Below the pieces are notes generated by a model. That model saw only the letters and a program-made list of their open reading frames with translations, searched no databases and was not told the DNA's origin. A stretch of DNA of 64,000 bases from Theropithecus gelada (taxonomy: Eukaryota > Chordata > Mammalia > Primates > Cercopithecidae), in the NCBI RefSeq assembly GCF_003255815.1, contig NC_037682.1:4136513-4200512 (forward strand), read 5' to 3'. This document shows positions 12,900-24,569 of the stretch, one piece after another. The stretch's first letter is position 1, and every line of letters starts with the position of its first letter. Position numbers and translations under genes: made by a program.

Positions 12900-13232
12900 C
12901 CTCCGCGGTACCTCTTCCTCAATGCCCTGAGCACAAAAGCAGAGTAGCCCGGCTCACATGACGCGCGCCGCGAGAGGTAGCCGGGTTTGAGAGCAGCCCG
13001 TCTACGTGCAGTTGGTTCCCAGCTGACAGACAGAATATGGGGTGGGCTTTGTCACCAGCACGCTGGGTCTGGCATGCCCAGCTATGCTCGGAAGTGCACC
13101 GTGCCCAGACACCCGCCACCTCTCCCCGGGTCCCAGCTGCTCTAGCACCGAGGGGCCGGGCTGCACGCCTGTCCTTCCTCCCATCCAGGAAGGTTATATA
13201 ATGAGCGGACCGCTGCCAAAGTCAGAGGGAAA
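12900..13232 (+). promoter_or_regulatory. SHANK2: Probable internal promoter / 5' UTR of the short SHANK2 isoform
   Basis: This stretch directly precedes the isoform-specific ATG. It has a small cluster of CpGs (12905-12980, including 'gacgcgcgccgcgag' near 12960) and a TATA-like TATATAAT at 13195-13202. No clear CCAAT box or GC box was seen. A start 25-30 bp below this TATA would give almost no 5' UTR, so true initiation may be further upstream and the motif may be incidental. The promoter role is inferred from position; the transcription start is not determined. Confidence 0.5.
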
Positions 13233-13269
13233 ATGAAGTCTTTGTTAAATGCCTTCACCAAGAAGGAAG
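13233..13269 (+). CDS. SHANK2: SHANK2 alternative first coding exon (short isoform start)
   Basis: The ATG at 13233 opens MKSLLNAFTKKE and leaves one base (g) before the donor 'g|gtaagg' at 13270. That base joins 'tg' at 18187 to make Val, giving ...KKEVPFREAP..., the known start of the ankyrin-less SHANK2 isoform (ProSAP1A/CortBP1 type). The context gggaaaATGa has an A at -3. The exon codes only 12 residues, so an ORF scan would miss it. The 5' UTR boundary is not visible. A TATATAAT motif lies at 13195-13202, only 31 bp before the ATG. Use of this exon implies an internal promoter that makes a protein without the N-terminal ankyrin region. No signal peptide or membrane segment is present. 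Confidence 0.92.
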
Positions 13270-15567
13270 GTAAGGAAAAAGCTGTCGGGAGCCGGGTGCA
13301 TGGGAATTAGCAGCTGCTTGCTGATTCTCGGGGTAGGGGAGAGGGAGGACTCCAGTTCCTCCTAAAATTGCCAGTTGTTAATCCCTGGCATGTCAGGGGA
13401 TAATGACTTTGGTTTGGGATATGGTTTGGTTTGAGTTGGTCCGGATGTAACGCTGTGGAAGGTCTTGCCTTATTGTGTGCTGCTTTCAAGCCTTCAGCCC
13501 TTGTGGGATTGCATTCTGGAATGGCCATCCGTGGGGACCGTGCCACGGAGCGTGTTAGGAACTAAGTCCTGGGGAAAATAAAGGAAGTTTTGACTGTAGT
13601 CCTCAGTGACCAGAGAGCTGCTAGGCACTGGCCAAGGCAGGTCGGGGCACATGGCTGGCTGCACTGAATGGGTGGCTACCTTCCGAGCCGCTCCCGGCTC
13701 TCCCATCCCTGGGTTGCACTTACATGGAGTGGATGGGAAGGGAGCGTGGCCAACTTTAAAAGTGCACATGCTCTTTGTCATACCTTGTGTAATTTTTATT
13801 GTGGGGAAAAAATGTATAAATAAATGCATGTAAGCCAGCTAAGAAAATATCCACCTACTTAGAATGTGCAGATTGCCTGAAAGAAGGAAACAGTTGGGTG
13901 GAATATTAATCATTTTCAGACAGAAAACAGTTATTTTTAACCCTTTTCACAAAAATCATCATTTCTATGGATGGTTCCAGTTTTGTCAGAGAGCTCTCAT
14001 TTTAGGAAATCAGATATCATATAAAGATGTGACTTTAAAGAAATGAGGAAGGTACTTCCCAGCCCCAGCTTCTAGCAAAATAAACACTGAAGACATTTCA
14101 GTACTCAGGAAACTAATTTAATATGAATCTTGGTAATTAAGCGAGGTGATTTTCGTTAAAATGTTCGCACCGACGTCACCGGTGAGATTTCGTTTGAGTA
14201 ACTTGCCTGGTCCACAGAGTAAAATGTATTTGAAAATGTCCCAGCTCTTTTATTCCTTAATCCTCCAAGGGTGGCCCCCCCATGCGAATTCTTCCCCTTC
14301 TCTAAGTCCCTACTCTTCTGACAGAGTCTTAGGAATGTATATAAATAACCACCTTTGTCTGTGCCCATTTTCTGACATTATTCACCAAAATTCACCTTCC
14401 GGGACTTCGATTTTTATAATCCATGAACAGCCTGAAAATTTGGGGGTTTTGGTGTTAGGTTAATTCTGTATCTGTTCTGTTCTGTTCTATAGACTTCTCT
14501 TTCCTAATGAGTTTATCTTAGCAACTGCCAGGACTCCCCCAAATGCCATCACTTGCTATGAAGGCTGTGCACACCTCCCCCAGTTACAAGGGTCAGAAAA
14601 AGAGAATTGGCTGTATTGTCAGGGCGGAGAGGCTGGGCGTGAGGCAGTCGGCTGTGGGAGGCAGCGTTTCCGTGACTGGGGGCCCTGTGATGTCTCCTTC
14701 ACGTGGGTAGGGAGAGCCCTGGCCTCTCCTGGGTGCCCCAGGAAGCTGGGGGTTCTGCGGCTGCTTCCTGCTGGCTGTGTCTGTTTGAGATTTTGGCTCT
14801 CACACCAATACAGTCTTCCAACACGTAATCTCTGTAAATGAAAGATAATCGCTCTCTGAGACTGTGGGCTCATCAGCCCTTTGCAAGGTCTTTTAATCCA
14901 CCCGCCCAGCCCCCTCCAATGACAGGCAGTTCCCAGATCACCCGGAAGCCCTCTGGGCCGGTCGTATCTTTGTAAGCCTCCATGCGAACACTCAGTGATC
15001 TACAAGGTTTTTTTTTAGTCTCTGCCGGTCCAGAGGGAGGGTCACCAATGTGGTTTTCGCTCATGACCAACAAAACACAGACTCGGTGACCTGTCTCAGG
15101 GACGAGGTTTTACTCGTGGGTGGTGGCTGCGGATCCCAGGCCAAGCCCCTCGAGGGTCTTTGGAAGGAGAGGTGTCCACGGAGGGTGCCGTCAGTCTTTT
15201 CCGTTCCTTGTCTCTCCCCGGCCACCTGGGTGGTGTTCATGGATCCATGTGCTTTGAGAAATTAGGAGTGGGATCAAAGTCGCCGCTGAGGAACCCCGGC
15301 TGCTTAGCAGGGCATCTTCAACGACAGAAAGGCTTCACAGAGGAACCAGATCAGAGCAGGTGTGAGACCGCGACCTCCCCAGTGTGCCACCTCCAGGTTC
15401 TTACCAACAGCAGGCACTGACGTCCGACTGTGCCAAGTCCAGTGTCCAACCTCAGGACGCTTTGCGCAGCTCTGTGCGGCTCCCCAGGCTTGGCTCTAGC
15501 TCTGTCTCCAGGGCTGCCCTGTGTCCTGGGGAGGTGGGGAAGGTGTGCTGGGTCTCAGCTGTTTCCC
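13270..15567. other. SHANK2: Intron 1 of the short isoform, 5' part
   Basis: Largely unique sequence. An AT-rich block at about 13740-14480 includes a cAMP-response-like 'cgacgtcac' near 14172. No repeats or exons recognised. Confidence 0.5.
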
Positions 15568-16480
15568 GTGAGCAGTGCCAGCACCCTCCATCCCCCATGA
15601 GCTCTGCCAGCACCTCCTCTGTCCTCAGGAGCTCTGTCAGTGCCACCTCTATCTTTAGTGAGCTCTGCCAGTGCGAACCCTGTCCCCCATGAACTCTGCC
15701 AGTGCTACCTCTTTCCCCCAGGAGCTCTGCCAGGACCACTTCTGTCCTTAGTGAGCTCTGCCAGCATGACTTCTTTTCCTCATGAGCTCTGCTAATGCCA
15801 TCTTTGTCCCTGTGAGCTCTGCCAGCACCACTTGTTTCTCATGAGCTCTACCAGCGCCATCTCTGACCCTCATGAGCTCTGCCAGCACTACCTCTGTCCC
15901 TCATGAGCTCTGCCAGCACCACCTCTGACCCTCATGAGCTCTGCCAGTGCTACCTCTGTCCCTCATGAGCTCTGCCAACTCCACCTCTGACCCTCATGAG
16001 CTCTGCCAGCGCTACCTCTTACCCCCATGAGCTCTGCCAGCGCTACCTCTGACCCTTATGGGCTCTGCCAGCACCACCTCTTACCCCCATGAGCTCTGTC
16101 AGCACCACCTCTGTCCCCCATGAACTATGCCAGCACCACCTCTTACCCCCATGAGCTCTGCCAGCGCTACCTCTGACCCTCATGAGCTCTGCCAGTGCCA
16201 CCTCTTACCCCCATGAGCTCTGCCAGTGCCACCTCTGACCGTCATGAGCTCTGCCAGTGCCACCTCTTACTCCCATGAGCTCTGCCAGTGCTACCTCTGA
16301 CCCTCATGAGCTCTGCCAGCACCACCTCTGACCCTCATGAGCTCTGCCAGTGCAACTTCCTTCATGAGCTCTGTCAGTGCCATCTTCGTCCCTGTGAACT
16401 CTGCCAGCATCACCTCTATCCCCCGTGAGTTCTGCCAGCACCATCCATGTCCCCAAGACCTTCGTCATTGCCACCTGTGT
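15568..16480. repeat. 31-bp minisatellite (VNTR), about 28-29 copies
   Basis: Tandem copies of a unit built on 'catgagctctgccagcacca' plus 'cctctgaccct'. The start of gagctc recurs at 15843, 15874, 15905, 15936 and 15967, a 31-bp period; the first few units are 29-31 bp. Units differ by alternations such as agcacc/agcgct/agtgcc and tgaccct/tgtccct/ttaccccc. Lies inside the 4.9-kb intron. Confidence 0.95.
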
Positions 16481-17078
16481 CCCAAACTACTTGTGAGATT
16501 CTTCTCCTCTGAGGCATGAAGGTCCCCCCAGACCCGCTCCCAGGGAGGACGCGTGTTTTCTCTTGCCTTGCAGTTTGTCAGATGGTAGCCCTGGTCCTGT
16601 CAGTGCAAACTTTGGAGCCAAGCGTGGCTTAAGCCTAAGGGCTGAATCCTGTAGCCGGTGAAAAGCTGCTGCAGGCGTGATTATCACGGGCCGGGAAGAA
16701 GCCCGTGCCTTTGGCCAGCCGGTGGTGGTGGTTTCTGCTGTTTCCTGCAGAGCTTGGAGGGCTGCCTTTCAGGAGGTCCTCTGTCTTGGAAAGGACGCTT
16801 GCTGTTTCAGGAACTCTGGGTGACCCAAGGCAGCTGTGGTATGGCTGCCACCCCTCAAAGCTCCCAGGGGCTGTTGCTCTCATTCTGAGTCCCTGGGCTC
16901 ATTGAGTCAGGAGAGTGAGGGCCTGGCCCCGTCTAGAGCTTTGTAGGATGTCAGATAAGTGGTGCTCAGCCCCTGCCTCCTCACACAGTCCCCACTTGGT
17001 GGGAGGGAGGAAGGCGCCTTCTTAGTAAAGACTGAGATTGAATCATCCAGCCAGTAGACTCGGAGACTGCATGGTTGG
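16481..17078. other. SHANK2: Intronic sequence, no gene
   Basis: Unique sequence between the VNTR and an interrupted LTR-like repeat. Nothing recognised. Confidence 0.5.
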
Positions 17079-17780
17079 CTCAGGCTGCATGGTAGAGCAC
17101 CACAGACAGGCAGGTGGCTTAAACCCCAGATCTTGGCCGGGTGTGGTGGCTTACGCCTGTAATCTCAGTACTCTGGGAGACCAAGGCAGGCAGATCACAA
17201 GATCAGGAGTTCAAGACCAGCCTGGCCAACATGGTGAAACCCCGTCTTTACCAAAAATAGAAAAATTAGCAGGCATGGTGGCAGGGCACCTGTAATCCCA
17301 GCTACTCAGGAGGCTGAGGCAGGAGAATTGCTTGAGCCTGGGAGGCAGAGGCTGCAGTGAACCAAGGTTGTGCCACTGCACTCCAGCCTAGGTGACAGGG
17401 CGAGACTCTGTCTCAAAAACAACAGCAGCAGCAACAAAAAACAAACAAACAAACAAAAAACAGATATTTACACCTCCCAGTCCCGAGGACTAGAAATCTG
17501 AGATCAGGTCATCGCAGGGCTGGTTCCTCCTGAGGCTCCTTTTGTGGCTTGCAGATGCCACCTTCTCCCTGTGTCCTCATGGGGAGATCCCTCTGTGTGT
17601 GTGTCCTCATCGCCTCTTCTTATAAGGGCCCCAGTCCTATGAGATCAGGGCCCCCACTAATGCCCCTCCACCCAGGTTATCTCTGTAAAGACCTTACCTG
17701 CAAATACTGGCGCGTTTTGAAAACGGGGGGTTAGGACGTCAACACATGAACTAGGGGGACACAGTTCAGCCCATCACAGA
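17079..17780 (-). mobile_element. MaLR/MLT1-type LTR-like repeat, antisense, split by an Alu
   Basis: The left part (about 17079-17134, 'caggtggcttaaacc') and right part (17462-17780, 'tggcttgcagatgccacctt', 'cttcttataagggccccagt', 'aacacatgaactagggggac') are one element interrupted by the sense Alu at 17135-17461. Confidence 0.55.
17135..17461 (+). repeat. Alu SINE with CAA-rich tail
   Basis: Sense dimeric Alu starting ggccgggtgtggtgg and ending in an A-rich tail carrying (CAAA)n/(CAG)-like repeats. Confidence 0.94.
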
Positions 17781-18186
17781 GGCCCAGCTTAGGTTGTGGG
17801 GAGGGGGGCCCTGTGGCAGGCAGCTCGGTGCACTCCTGCTTTGTGTGATGGCGCGGCCCATCCTTACACATGCCCAAGCCAGCCGGACGTCTCACGGGCC
17901 AGATGGAAGCTCAGACCCCGTGTCCCTTCCATGTGAAGCACTGGCTTGAGCTCCTTGCCATGGAGACGTTCTCTGTCCCCAGCCTGCCTCTCTGCTTCTG
18001 TGTCAGGGGTGAGTTCTGGGCCTGGTGGAGTCCAGCTGGGGTCTCGGCCCAGAACTCACAGCTCCCCTCTGCTGGGCTCGCATGGGGGCTTGGACGCACG
18101 CAGGCCTGCACCTCCCTAGGGTCCCCACCCAGCTGATCCGCGACACGGATGCACTCACCGGCCTTTCTCGCTGTTCTTCTCCCCAG

Positions 18187-18505
18187 TGCCCTTCCGAGAG
18201 GCCCCGGCGTACTCCAACCGCCGGCGGCGGCCCCCCAACACGCTGGCCGCCCCCCGGGTCCTGCTGCGCTCCAACAGTGACAACAACCTCAATGCCAGCG
18301 CTCCCGAGTGGGCCGTCTGCTCCACGGCCACCTCGCACCGCAGCCTCTCACCCCAGCTGCTGCAGCAGATGCCCAGCAAGCCTGAGGGGGCCGCGAAGAC
18401 CATCGGGAGCTACGTGCCCGGGCCCCGCAGCCGGTCCCCATCGCTCAACAGGCTGGGCGGCACAGGCGAGGACGGCAAGAGGCCGCAGCCTCTCTGGCAT
18501 GTCGG
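18187..18505 (+). CDS. SHANK2: SHANK2 coding exon: linker between ankyrin region and SH3
   Basis: The acceptor 'cttctccccag|tg' ends at 18186 and the donor 'gg|gtaagg' begins at 18506. The exon is 319 bp, starts in phase 1 and ends after two bases of a Gly codon. It codes residues 14-118 of the short isoform: a basic patch (SNRRRRPPN), a Ser/Asn-rich piece (LLRSNSDNNLNASAPEWAV), HRSLSPQLLQQMPSKPEG, SYVPGPRSRSPSLNRLGG and DGKRPQPLWHV. This is the conserved low-complexity linker of SHANK proteins, probably disordered, with several Ser-Pro sites that could be phosphorylated. It is much richer in G+C and CpG than the flanking intron, as expected for a SHANK exon. It is used by both long (ankyrin) and short isoforms. 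Assignment to SHANK2 rather than a paralogue is strong. Confidence 0.96.
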
Positions 18506-20516
18506 GTAAGGAGTGCCACATGCCAAGGGGAGGAAGACCACCATGTGCTGGGGGTCCCAGCTCCTCCAACTTGGGGCTGGCCTAGAGGTTGAGAAGGAAA
18601 GAAGGAAGCCCATTTTATTCCAATGCGGGTGTTGAGAACACTTTCGTGCCTGAGTTTTGCCGAGTGTCCCTGCTGACACGGTCTCCCGCACGGGGACTGG
18701 GGTCACCTTCCCGAGCCTCATGGAGGCCCATGATGATAGCTCGGGGCAGTTATGGAGGCTGAGCTGAGCGTCCTGGGGTGGGCTGGGGATGCGGCTGGCG
18801 TCTTGGGTCCCGTTTCCTTTCCTTGTGCACTGACTTTTTGGTCCTAAGTGAAATGTCAAGAGGGAGAGAGGCAGGGCTGCAAGCCTGGTCAGGGGTGCGT
18901 GCCCTCCCGAGGGCCACGTTTGCAAGCCTGCAGACACACCGTATCCAAAGTGAGGGTGCACATGGGGGTGGCAGGGAGAAACCCGGCCCAGAGGAGCACA
19001 CTGGGGGCCGGAGAGGCTGGCTCAGGGCGCTGGTGTCTGGCTGTCTCAGCAGCTGCAGGGATGGTCTCAGGTAGTGCTACCCACAGGGAAGCTCTTGCAG
19101 GCCTGAGCCGAGCATGGCAGGAGCACAGAGGGCAGGTCCGTCAGTCTCTGAGGCAGCCCCAGGTGACAGGAGCCTGTGCCTTGTTCCATTTCCTAGACAA
19201 GGATGTGGGCAGCATAGGGCAGACTTTGGGACCTGCCTGTGGTCTCCTGCCCAGCACCCCATTGCGCATCCAACTCCAGGTCTGGGTCTCTCCCGACTCT
19301 CCTACCTCCTGAGCAGCCAGGGGAACTGGATTTGCACTCAGAGCTCCAACTCCCAAGCAGGTCTCTGCCTTTCTCACACCGCCTCCTGGAATTTTCAGGC
19401 GAGGAAGAGACTTCCCAGGGGTCCACTCATTGTCGGGGCCGCAGGTGCTGTGGTTGGTGTTGGTTCCAGCCATGAAAGTTGCGCCTGCAGGGGCAGCGGC
19501 CATTGCCACAGACGCCTCCAGGTTCTCATGGGCACTGCTGCTCCAGGAGACCACCGTGCTGGCTTCCTTGCTGCAGGATGCCTCTATGAGGAGCCCAAGG
19601 TCACACAGCCGGAATGTAGCAAGGGCAGGACTCGGCACAGGCCCCTGGCTCTGGAGTCTGGGGACTTGGCACTCCCTCGGGTTTGGGCCTTGGACTTGTG
19701 CTTCCCCGGCTGTTGCCGTGTTTTCGGTGATGTCGGCGTTCAGTGCTGGGGCCCCTGACTCTCGCCCCCATCCTGCCTGCTTCCTGTTTCCTCCCTGGCC
19801 TCAAAGCCTCTCGGGGTCCACATCCTGGCTGTGGGGAGTCTTACAGGCCTGGGTCACGCTCTGTTGCCAGCTAAGGTCAGGGATGTCAGGGAGGAAGACG
19901 CCACCACCCCTGCCCCCAGGGACTCCACGTGAGTTGGAGGAGGGGTCAGTGCATCACGTTGTCCCAGGAGGGGCTGATCACCCTGACTATGACCAGCAGC
20001 CCAAGCTTTGGAGTCACAGCCAAGGAGGCCGGCGGGGAGAAGGTGCCGGTGAGAGCCCACTTCTCCTGGCCCCTAGGCAGGGTCCAGCCCTGACCCTCTT
20101 AGAGCTGGTGGACCCCCATCCTCTCAAAGCTTTGGCCTTTAGCCCATGGACGCTTCCCACCAGAGCCAAACGAGGAGGTCCAGCTGCCTCTGGTCTAGAT
20201 TCCTGCTTGGAAGGACCCCGAGGGAGGAATCCCAGGTGCTGAGAACAGTGGGAAGCTAAATTAAAGGGCTCCCCCGAGGCAGCCAATTGCACTTCACACA
20301 CTTAGCGAGACTTCTGACTACAGTTTTTAAAAAGTGTGTGTCCCTTTCGCCCAGTACAAAATCTAATAAGAGAGCAAAGGCAACGTGGCCAGGGACTTGA
20401 GCCGGTTGTAGACGAGATGTGACTCAGGAGAGAGAATCTGCCAGGTGTATTGCAACTACGGTCTGACCGTCCCTGTTTCCCTTTTCATGTGTGGGGAGCA
20501 GAGGATGGAGTACACG
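18506..20516. other. SHANK2: Intron 2, 5' part
   Basis: GC-rich. A MIR-like antisense block lies at about 19520-19660 ('aaggtcacacagccggaatg'). The 270-aa open frame at 19430-20242 runs through this MIR-like block and has no domain-like composition, so it is not called as a gene. Confidence 0.5.
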
Positions 20517-20684
20517 TGTGTGTGTGCATTTTTGTGTGTGCATGCCTGTGTACGTATGTGCACGCATTTTTGTGTTTTTGTGTGTGTGTGTGCATTTGTC
20601 TTCGTGCATGCAGGTGTGTAGACATGTGTGTGCATGTTAAGGAGAGAGAATCATTGTGTATGTGTGTGTGTGTGTGTGTGGTCA
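20517..20684 (+). repeat. Compound (TG)n microsatellite
   Basis: TG/TGCA-rich run with several interrupted (TG)n blocks, the longest near 20657-20681. Confidence 0.9.
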
Positions 20685-20822
20685 TCATGGTGATCAGCCT
20701 GCCTCAAATGCTCATTGCCTGGCCTCCTGCATACACGCTTCGGGACTGTACCGTTGTATAGCTGTGTAACCTTGGGCAGTTAAAACCCAATCTGCCTCTT
20801 CTTTGTCAATTATAAAACAAGG

Positions 20823-21114
20823 GGCCGGGTGCAGTGGCTCATGCCTGTAATCCCCAGCACTTTGGGAAACCAAGGTGGGTGGATCACTTCAGGTCAGGAG
20901 TTCAAAACCAGCCTGGCCAACACAGTAAAACTCCATCTCTACTAAAAATACAAAAATGAGCTGGATGTGGTGGCACACGCCTGTAATCCCAGCTACTCGG
21001 GAGGCTGAGGCAGGAGAATCTCTTGAACCCGGGAGGCGGGGGTTGCAGTGAGCTGAGATGGCACCACTGCACTCTGGCCTGAGTGACAGAGCGAGACTCC
21101 TTCTCAAAAAAAAA
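20823..21114 (+). repeat. Alu SINE
   Basis: Sense full-length Alu, ggccgggtgcagtggctc to a short A tail. Confidence 0.94.
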
Positions 21115-22614
21115 GGTCCCAGAAAGACCACCTTCAGGTTTTTCTCAAGATCAGCTAAAGTCGTTCAGGGTGGCCGCCTCACACAGCACCTTGTCCAGCC
21201 AGGGCTCGTTCCACATTGGTTCTTAGAGTTCAGGTCCGTGTCCAGTCCAAGGCCCAGAGCTTGGCCAAGACTGTCCCCTTTGTCACCCAGAACCGTTGGT
21301 AGAGTGACCAACCATTCAGGTTTGCCTGTGATGCGGGACTTCCAGTGCTAAAATCAGGACAGCCGGTCCCCCTAACTGTGGGCCACTGCCTGTCCCGAGT
21401 CGAGGGGCCCTGTTCTTACCTGGTGGCCCTGACCCGTCAGTCCCGTCAGTCCCGTCAGTCCCGTCTTCCTTGGCCTCGTTCCCATCTTTTTCCCTTTCCC
21501 CACCCCCTCACAGCCTCCCTGTCCATATCCATCTGTCTGGGACTCAGCACCCTCAATGGTAGCAGTAGCTGTGCTGCGGGAGGAACCCTCTGGGTGGGCA
21601 CTAATGAGCTGAGAGGTCCTTCCCTCAAGACCTGTGTCCTAACTAGGACCTGCCAGTGGCACTGGCGTCCCCTCCTATGGGACAGCAGTAGTGAGCATTT
21701 GCCTTTGAGGCGACCAGGTGGGATGGAGAGTTGGAGGCAGGCATGCTTCTCCAGACCTCTTTTTGAGGTCCCCTGGGATGAGAGTGGACCATGCGGGTGC
21801 CGTTGTTGTGTTCTGTCCCTGCATAGGACCACATGCACTTGGGGGGCAGAAGCATCTTTGCACGGTGAGGGGGTACAGAAGGGAGCCAGTTCATTGCACA
21901 TTGTTTGTTTATGGAGCAGTTACCCAGGCCCATGCCGGGCACAGGGACATTCAGGTGACGCAGCTGGGGTGCAAAGGCTGGTGCCCTGAGCACACTTGGT
22001 CTGAATGTCCTGCGGACGAGGTACAGCCAGGGGAGGGGGCCCGGCCAGAGCTGTCTGCTTCCTGGCTGTGGACTGAGGGCCCAGCGTGGAAGTGGCCTTT
22101 ACTGAGATAGGGAAACGCTCATTCGGCCAGCCCTGGTGATGCTGGATGGTGGATCACAGGGCTGTGCAACCCAGCCCAGGGCCTTTTGGAGGCTCCAGGA
22201 GGTGGCTGAGCCCCTCTGCTTCTTGTTCATCCTTGAAGCTCAGAGCACAGCCCCATGCCTTGTGCGCCTGCCCTACTATTCCTGAAAAGCCAGCTCTTTC
22301 CTAGGGCAATGGGCGCTGGCTGTGCGGCACTAACAGGGCACTTTCAGGGAGGCTGCTAGCTCCCAGTATCTGGGGCCCTGGGTGCCCCAGAGCTCTTTCT
22401 GGTTGCCATCAGAAGCATAGGTGACAGCGTGCTCTCCCTGCTGTGGAGGGGAAAGCCCTCCCTGCTTCCTCCTGTCTCGGGGGTGGGGCAGCTGCCCATC
22501 AGCCCATGCTGAGCAGCCGGTGCTGACCATCCCCCAAGCGGTGCTGACCGTCCCCCAAGCGGTGCTGACCGTCCCCCAAGCGGTGCTGACCGCCAGGGTT
22601 CCCTGGCTCTGCCT
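21115..22614. other. SHANK2: Intronic sequence with two short tandem repeats
   Basis: A 9-bp repeat (cccgtcagt, about 3.7 copies) lies at 21433-21465. A 21-bp repeat (cggtgctgaccgtcccccaa g) starts at 22518, 22539, 22560 and 22581 and ends near 22592. Otherwise unique, no exon. Confidence 0.75.
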
Positions 22615-22750
22615 ACCCGCCAGGTGACTTTGGGCAAGTCACTTGTCGGTTCTGTGCCTCTGTTTTCTCCTGTGTAACGTGGGGCTGATGACTTTCGCCC
22701 CCTCCCGTGTGTGCTGGGTGGATTAAGTGGCATTCAGCACCCGCTCTGCA
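22615..22750 (+). repeat. MIR SINE fragment, sense
   Basis: Contains 'gactttgggcaagtcacttg' followed by a 'cctctgttttctcctgtgta' block, as in the MIR core. Confidence 0.65.
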
Positions 22751-23668
22751 CTGAGATCCACAGCTGCTCATAGAGAGTCTTCAGTTCTGCAGAAGCGTTG
22801 GCCGCTCTTAGGGTCATCTTCAACTTCGTCCTCATCGTGGACAGTTTAGAAAGGCCCCGCTGGCTCCCGTAGGGCAGGGATCAGAGGGCATCAGGTGTTA
22901 TTGTCCCGGTGGCAGAGGCCTGCTTGGGCTAAGAAGCAGGGGAAGCAGAGATGGCCAGGTAGGAAGAGGGTGACTGTCCTGGGCAGGGAGGTGACTGGCC
23001 AGGCCCCGTGTCCCCCTGCTCATGCTCAGCACCCCTCTCGGGCCAGACTTATTTGCCTAAACGCTGACCCAAAGACCCAGAAACCTTGGCCAGGACTGCA
23101 GTGGGTGTGGCAGTGTGGTCAGAACCAGCCTCAGGTCACTCCCTCAAATGCAGCCTTGATGGAGTTCAGGGAGGCCTCCCAGCCTCCCCAAGGCCCCCAC
23201 TGGGACTCCTGCTGGCACCAAGCAACCCAGTGCCTCCTGGCCTGGGCTCAGAGCTGCGGGCAGGGTCTGCTTCCTGCATGGAGGTGCCAACCCTGGTTCG
23301 AAGCCGCCCTGAGCCAGTTTGCACAATGGTGAGCACCCCGAGGAGCTCGCCGGGCCCAACCTGGGAACTGGTGTTGCAGTGATGGTGTAACAGGAAGGGG
23401 GCTGCAAGGGGTGTGAGGGGGCCGAACTGTGGACGGTCAGTATCTGCTGGGAGGTGAGGGCTCTCAATGGAGACACTGCAGGGTCCCTCGCTGCCCGTCA
23501 CTGCACAAGCTCCTCCTGGGTGAACCAGAACCTGTGGCAGGGCTGTCCCTCTGAGGCAGAGAGAGGAACATGCCCCACTCTTGTCCCTGCCCCCATCCTC
23601 CCCCACGGTCTCTCCTGCCCACCTGTCCCTTGTTCCTCCCCCCTCCTTCTCCTCCTCATTTTCGTGTG

Positions 23669-23726
<58 letters not shown>

Positions 23727-24560
23727 CGCGCGCGCTCCCGTCCTCCTAGAGGTGCTGGCCCAGGAGGGTGGGAGCCAGTGCACCTGCACAGCTCCTGCTC
23801 CCTCAGGTATGAGGCTCAGCCAGCTCCGCATCTGGGGGGCGCCCTCTGGTGGCGCCCACTGGCACTGCTGGGCCACGATCTGAGAACATTCCGGAGACAC
23901 CCGAGTCGCTGCTCTAGGAGTGCGTGGGGTGGGGGCGTCCCTGTTCCTTCTGGGTCTCTCCCAGCTGCCAAGGGGCTGGTTGGCCTGCCCAGGTTCAGAA
24001 CAACTCTCGATGTATTTCTACAAAGTGGCAGCCAGTCCCAAGGGCTGCTCTTGCCTCACCCACCAGGGAACGTCCTGGCCACCCTCTCTTTCAAGAATGT
24101 TTCTTGGGTGGGGTCAGCTCGGCAGGGAAGACAGACTCGTGCTTTCGAGTTCAGTTGGTGGAGATGAATGCTGCAGCCCTGTCCACACCTCGTCCATTGC
24201 ACGCATGAAGGACAGTGGCACCCACCTGGCCACACAGGCAGGGGCTGGACCCCTGCAGGACCTGGTGGGGCTCTGGGAAGCCCGTCTTTGGCCTAGTGAC
24301 CTCTGTTTTCCTGAACTTGGCATGGGAACTGAGGTGCAGCTGCATTCAGGGTTTCAGGTGGATGAAATGGGCAGAGGGGGCATTGGCCATCCCGGGATGC
24401 TGCTGGTGAGGGGCCAGCAGAGCAGTTTTGAGTCAGTGCCAGGACTGTGGCTCCTGCTTGCCCTCCTGTGCCCCATCATCCTGACCTAAAAAGTGGGGGT
24501 GGCTGGGCCCTGCTGGCAGAGTAGGGGTGAGGTGTGGAGTTGGGAGCTCTCCCAGTGACC
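22751..24560. other. SHANK2: Intronic sequence with a (GT)n(CG)n tract
   Basis: An alternating purine-pyrimidine tract spans 23663-23734: about 29 GT units with one TT interruption, then tatacgcgcgcgc. Remaining sequence is unique and GC-rich, without recognisable exons. Confidence 0.6.
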
Positions 24561-24569
24561 CTGACTTTC

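Noticed and set aside
1..13000. Search for ankyrin-repeat exons of the long SHANK2 isoform
   Set aside because: No stretch with ankyrin-type residues and flanking splice sites was found; these exons probably lie upstream of the window.
15568..16480. Resemblance to a CRISPR array (regular short repeats)
   Set aside because: Units are directly adjacent with no unique spacers, and the sequence is in a primate intron; it is a minisatellite.
18025..18585. 186-codon open frame over the SHANK2 exon in another frame
   Set aside because: Shadow of the real exon; the SHANK2 frame has both splice sites and clear homology.
19430..20242. 270-codon sense open frame
   Set aside because: GC-rich intron with a MIR-like block inside; composition is not protein-like and no paralogue is recognised.
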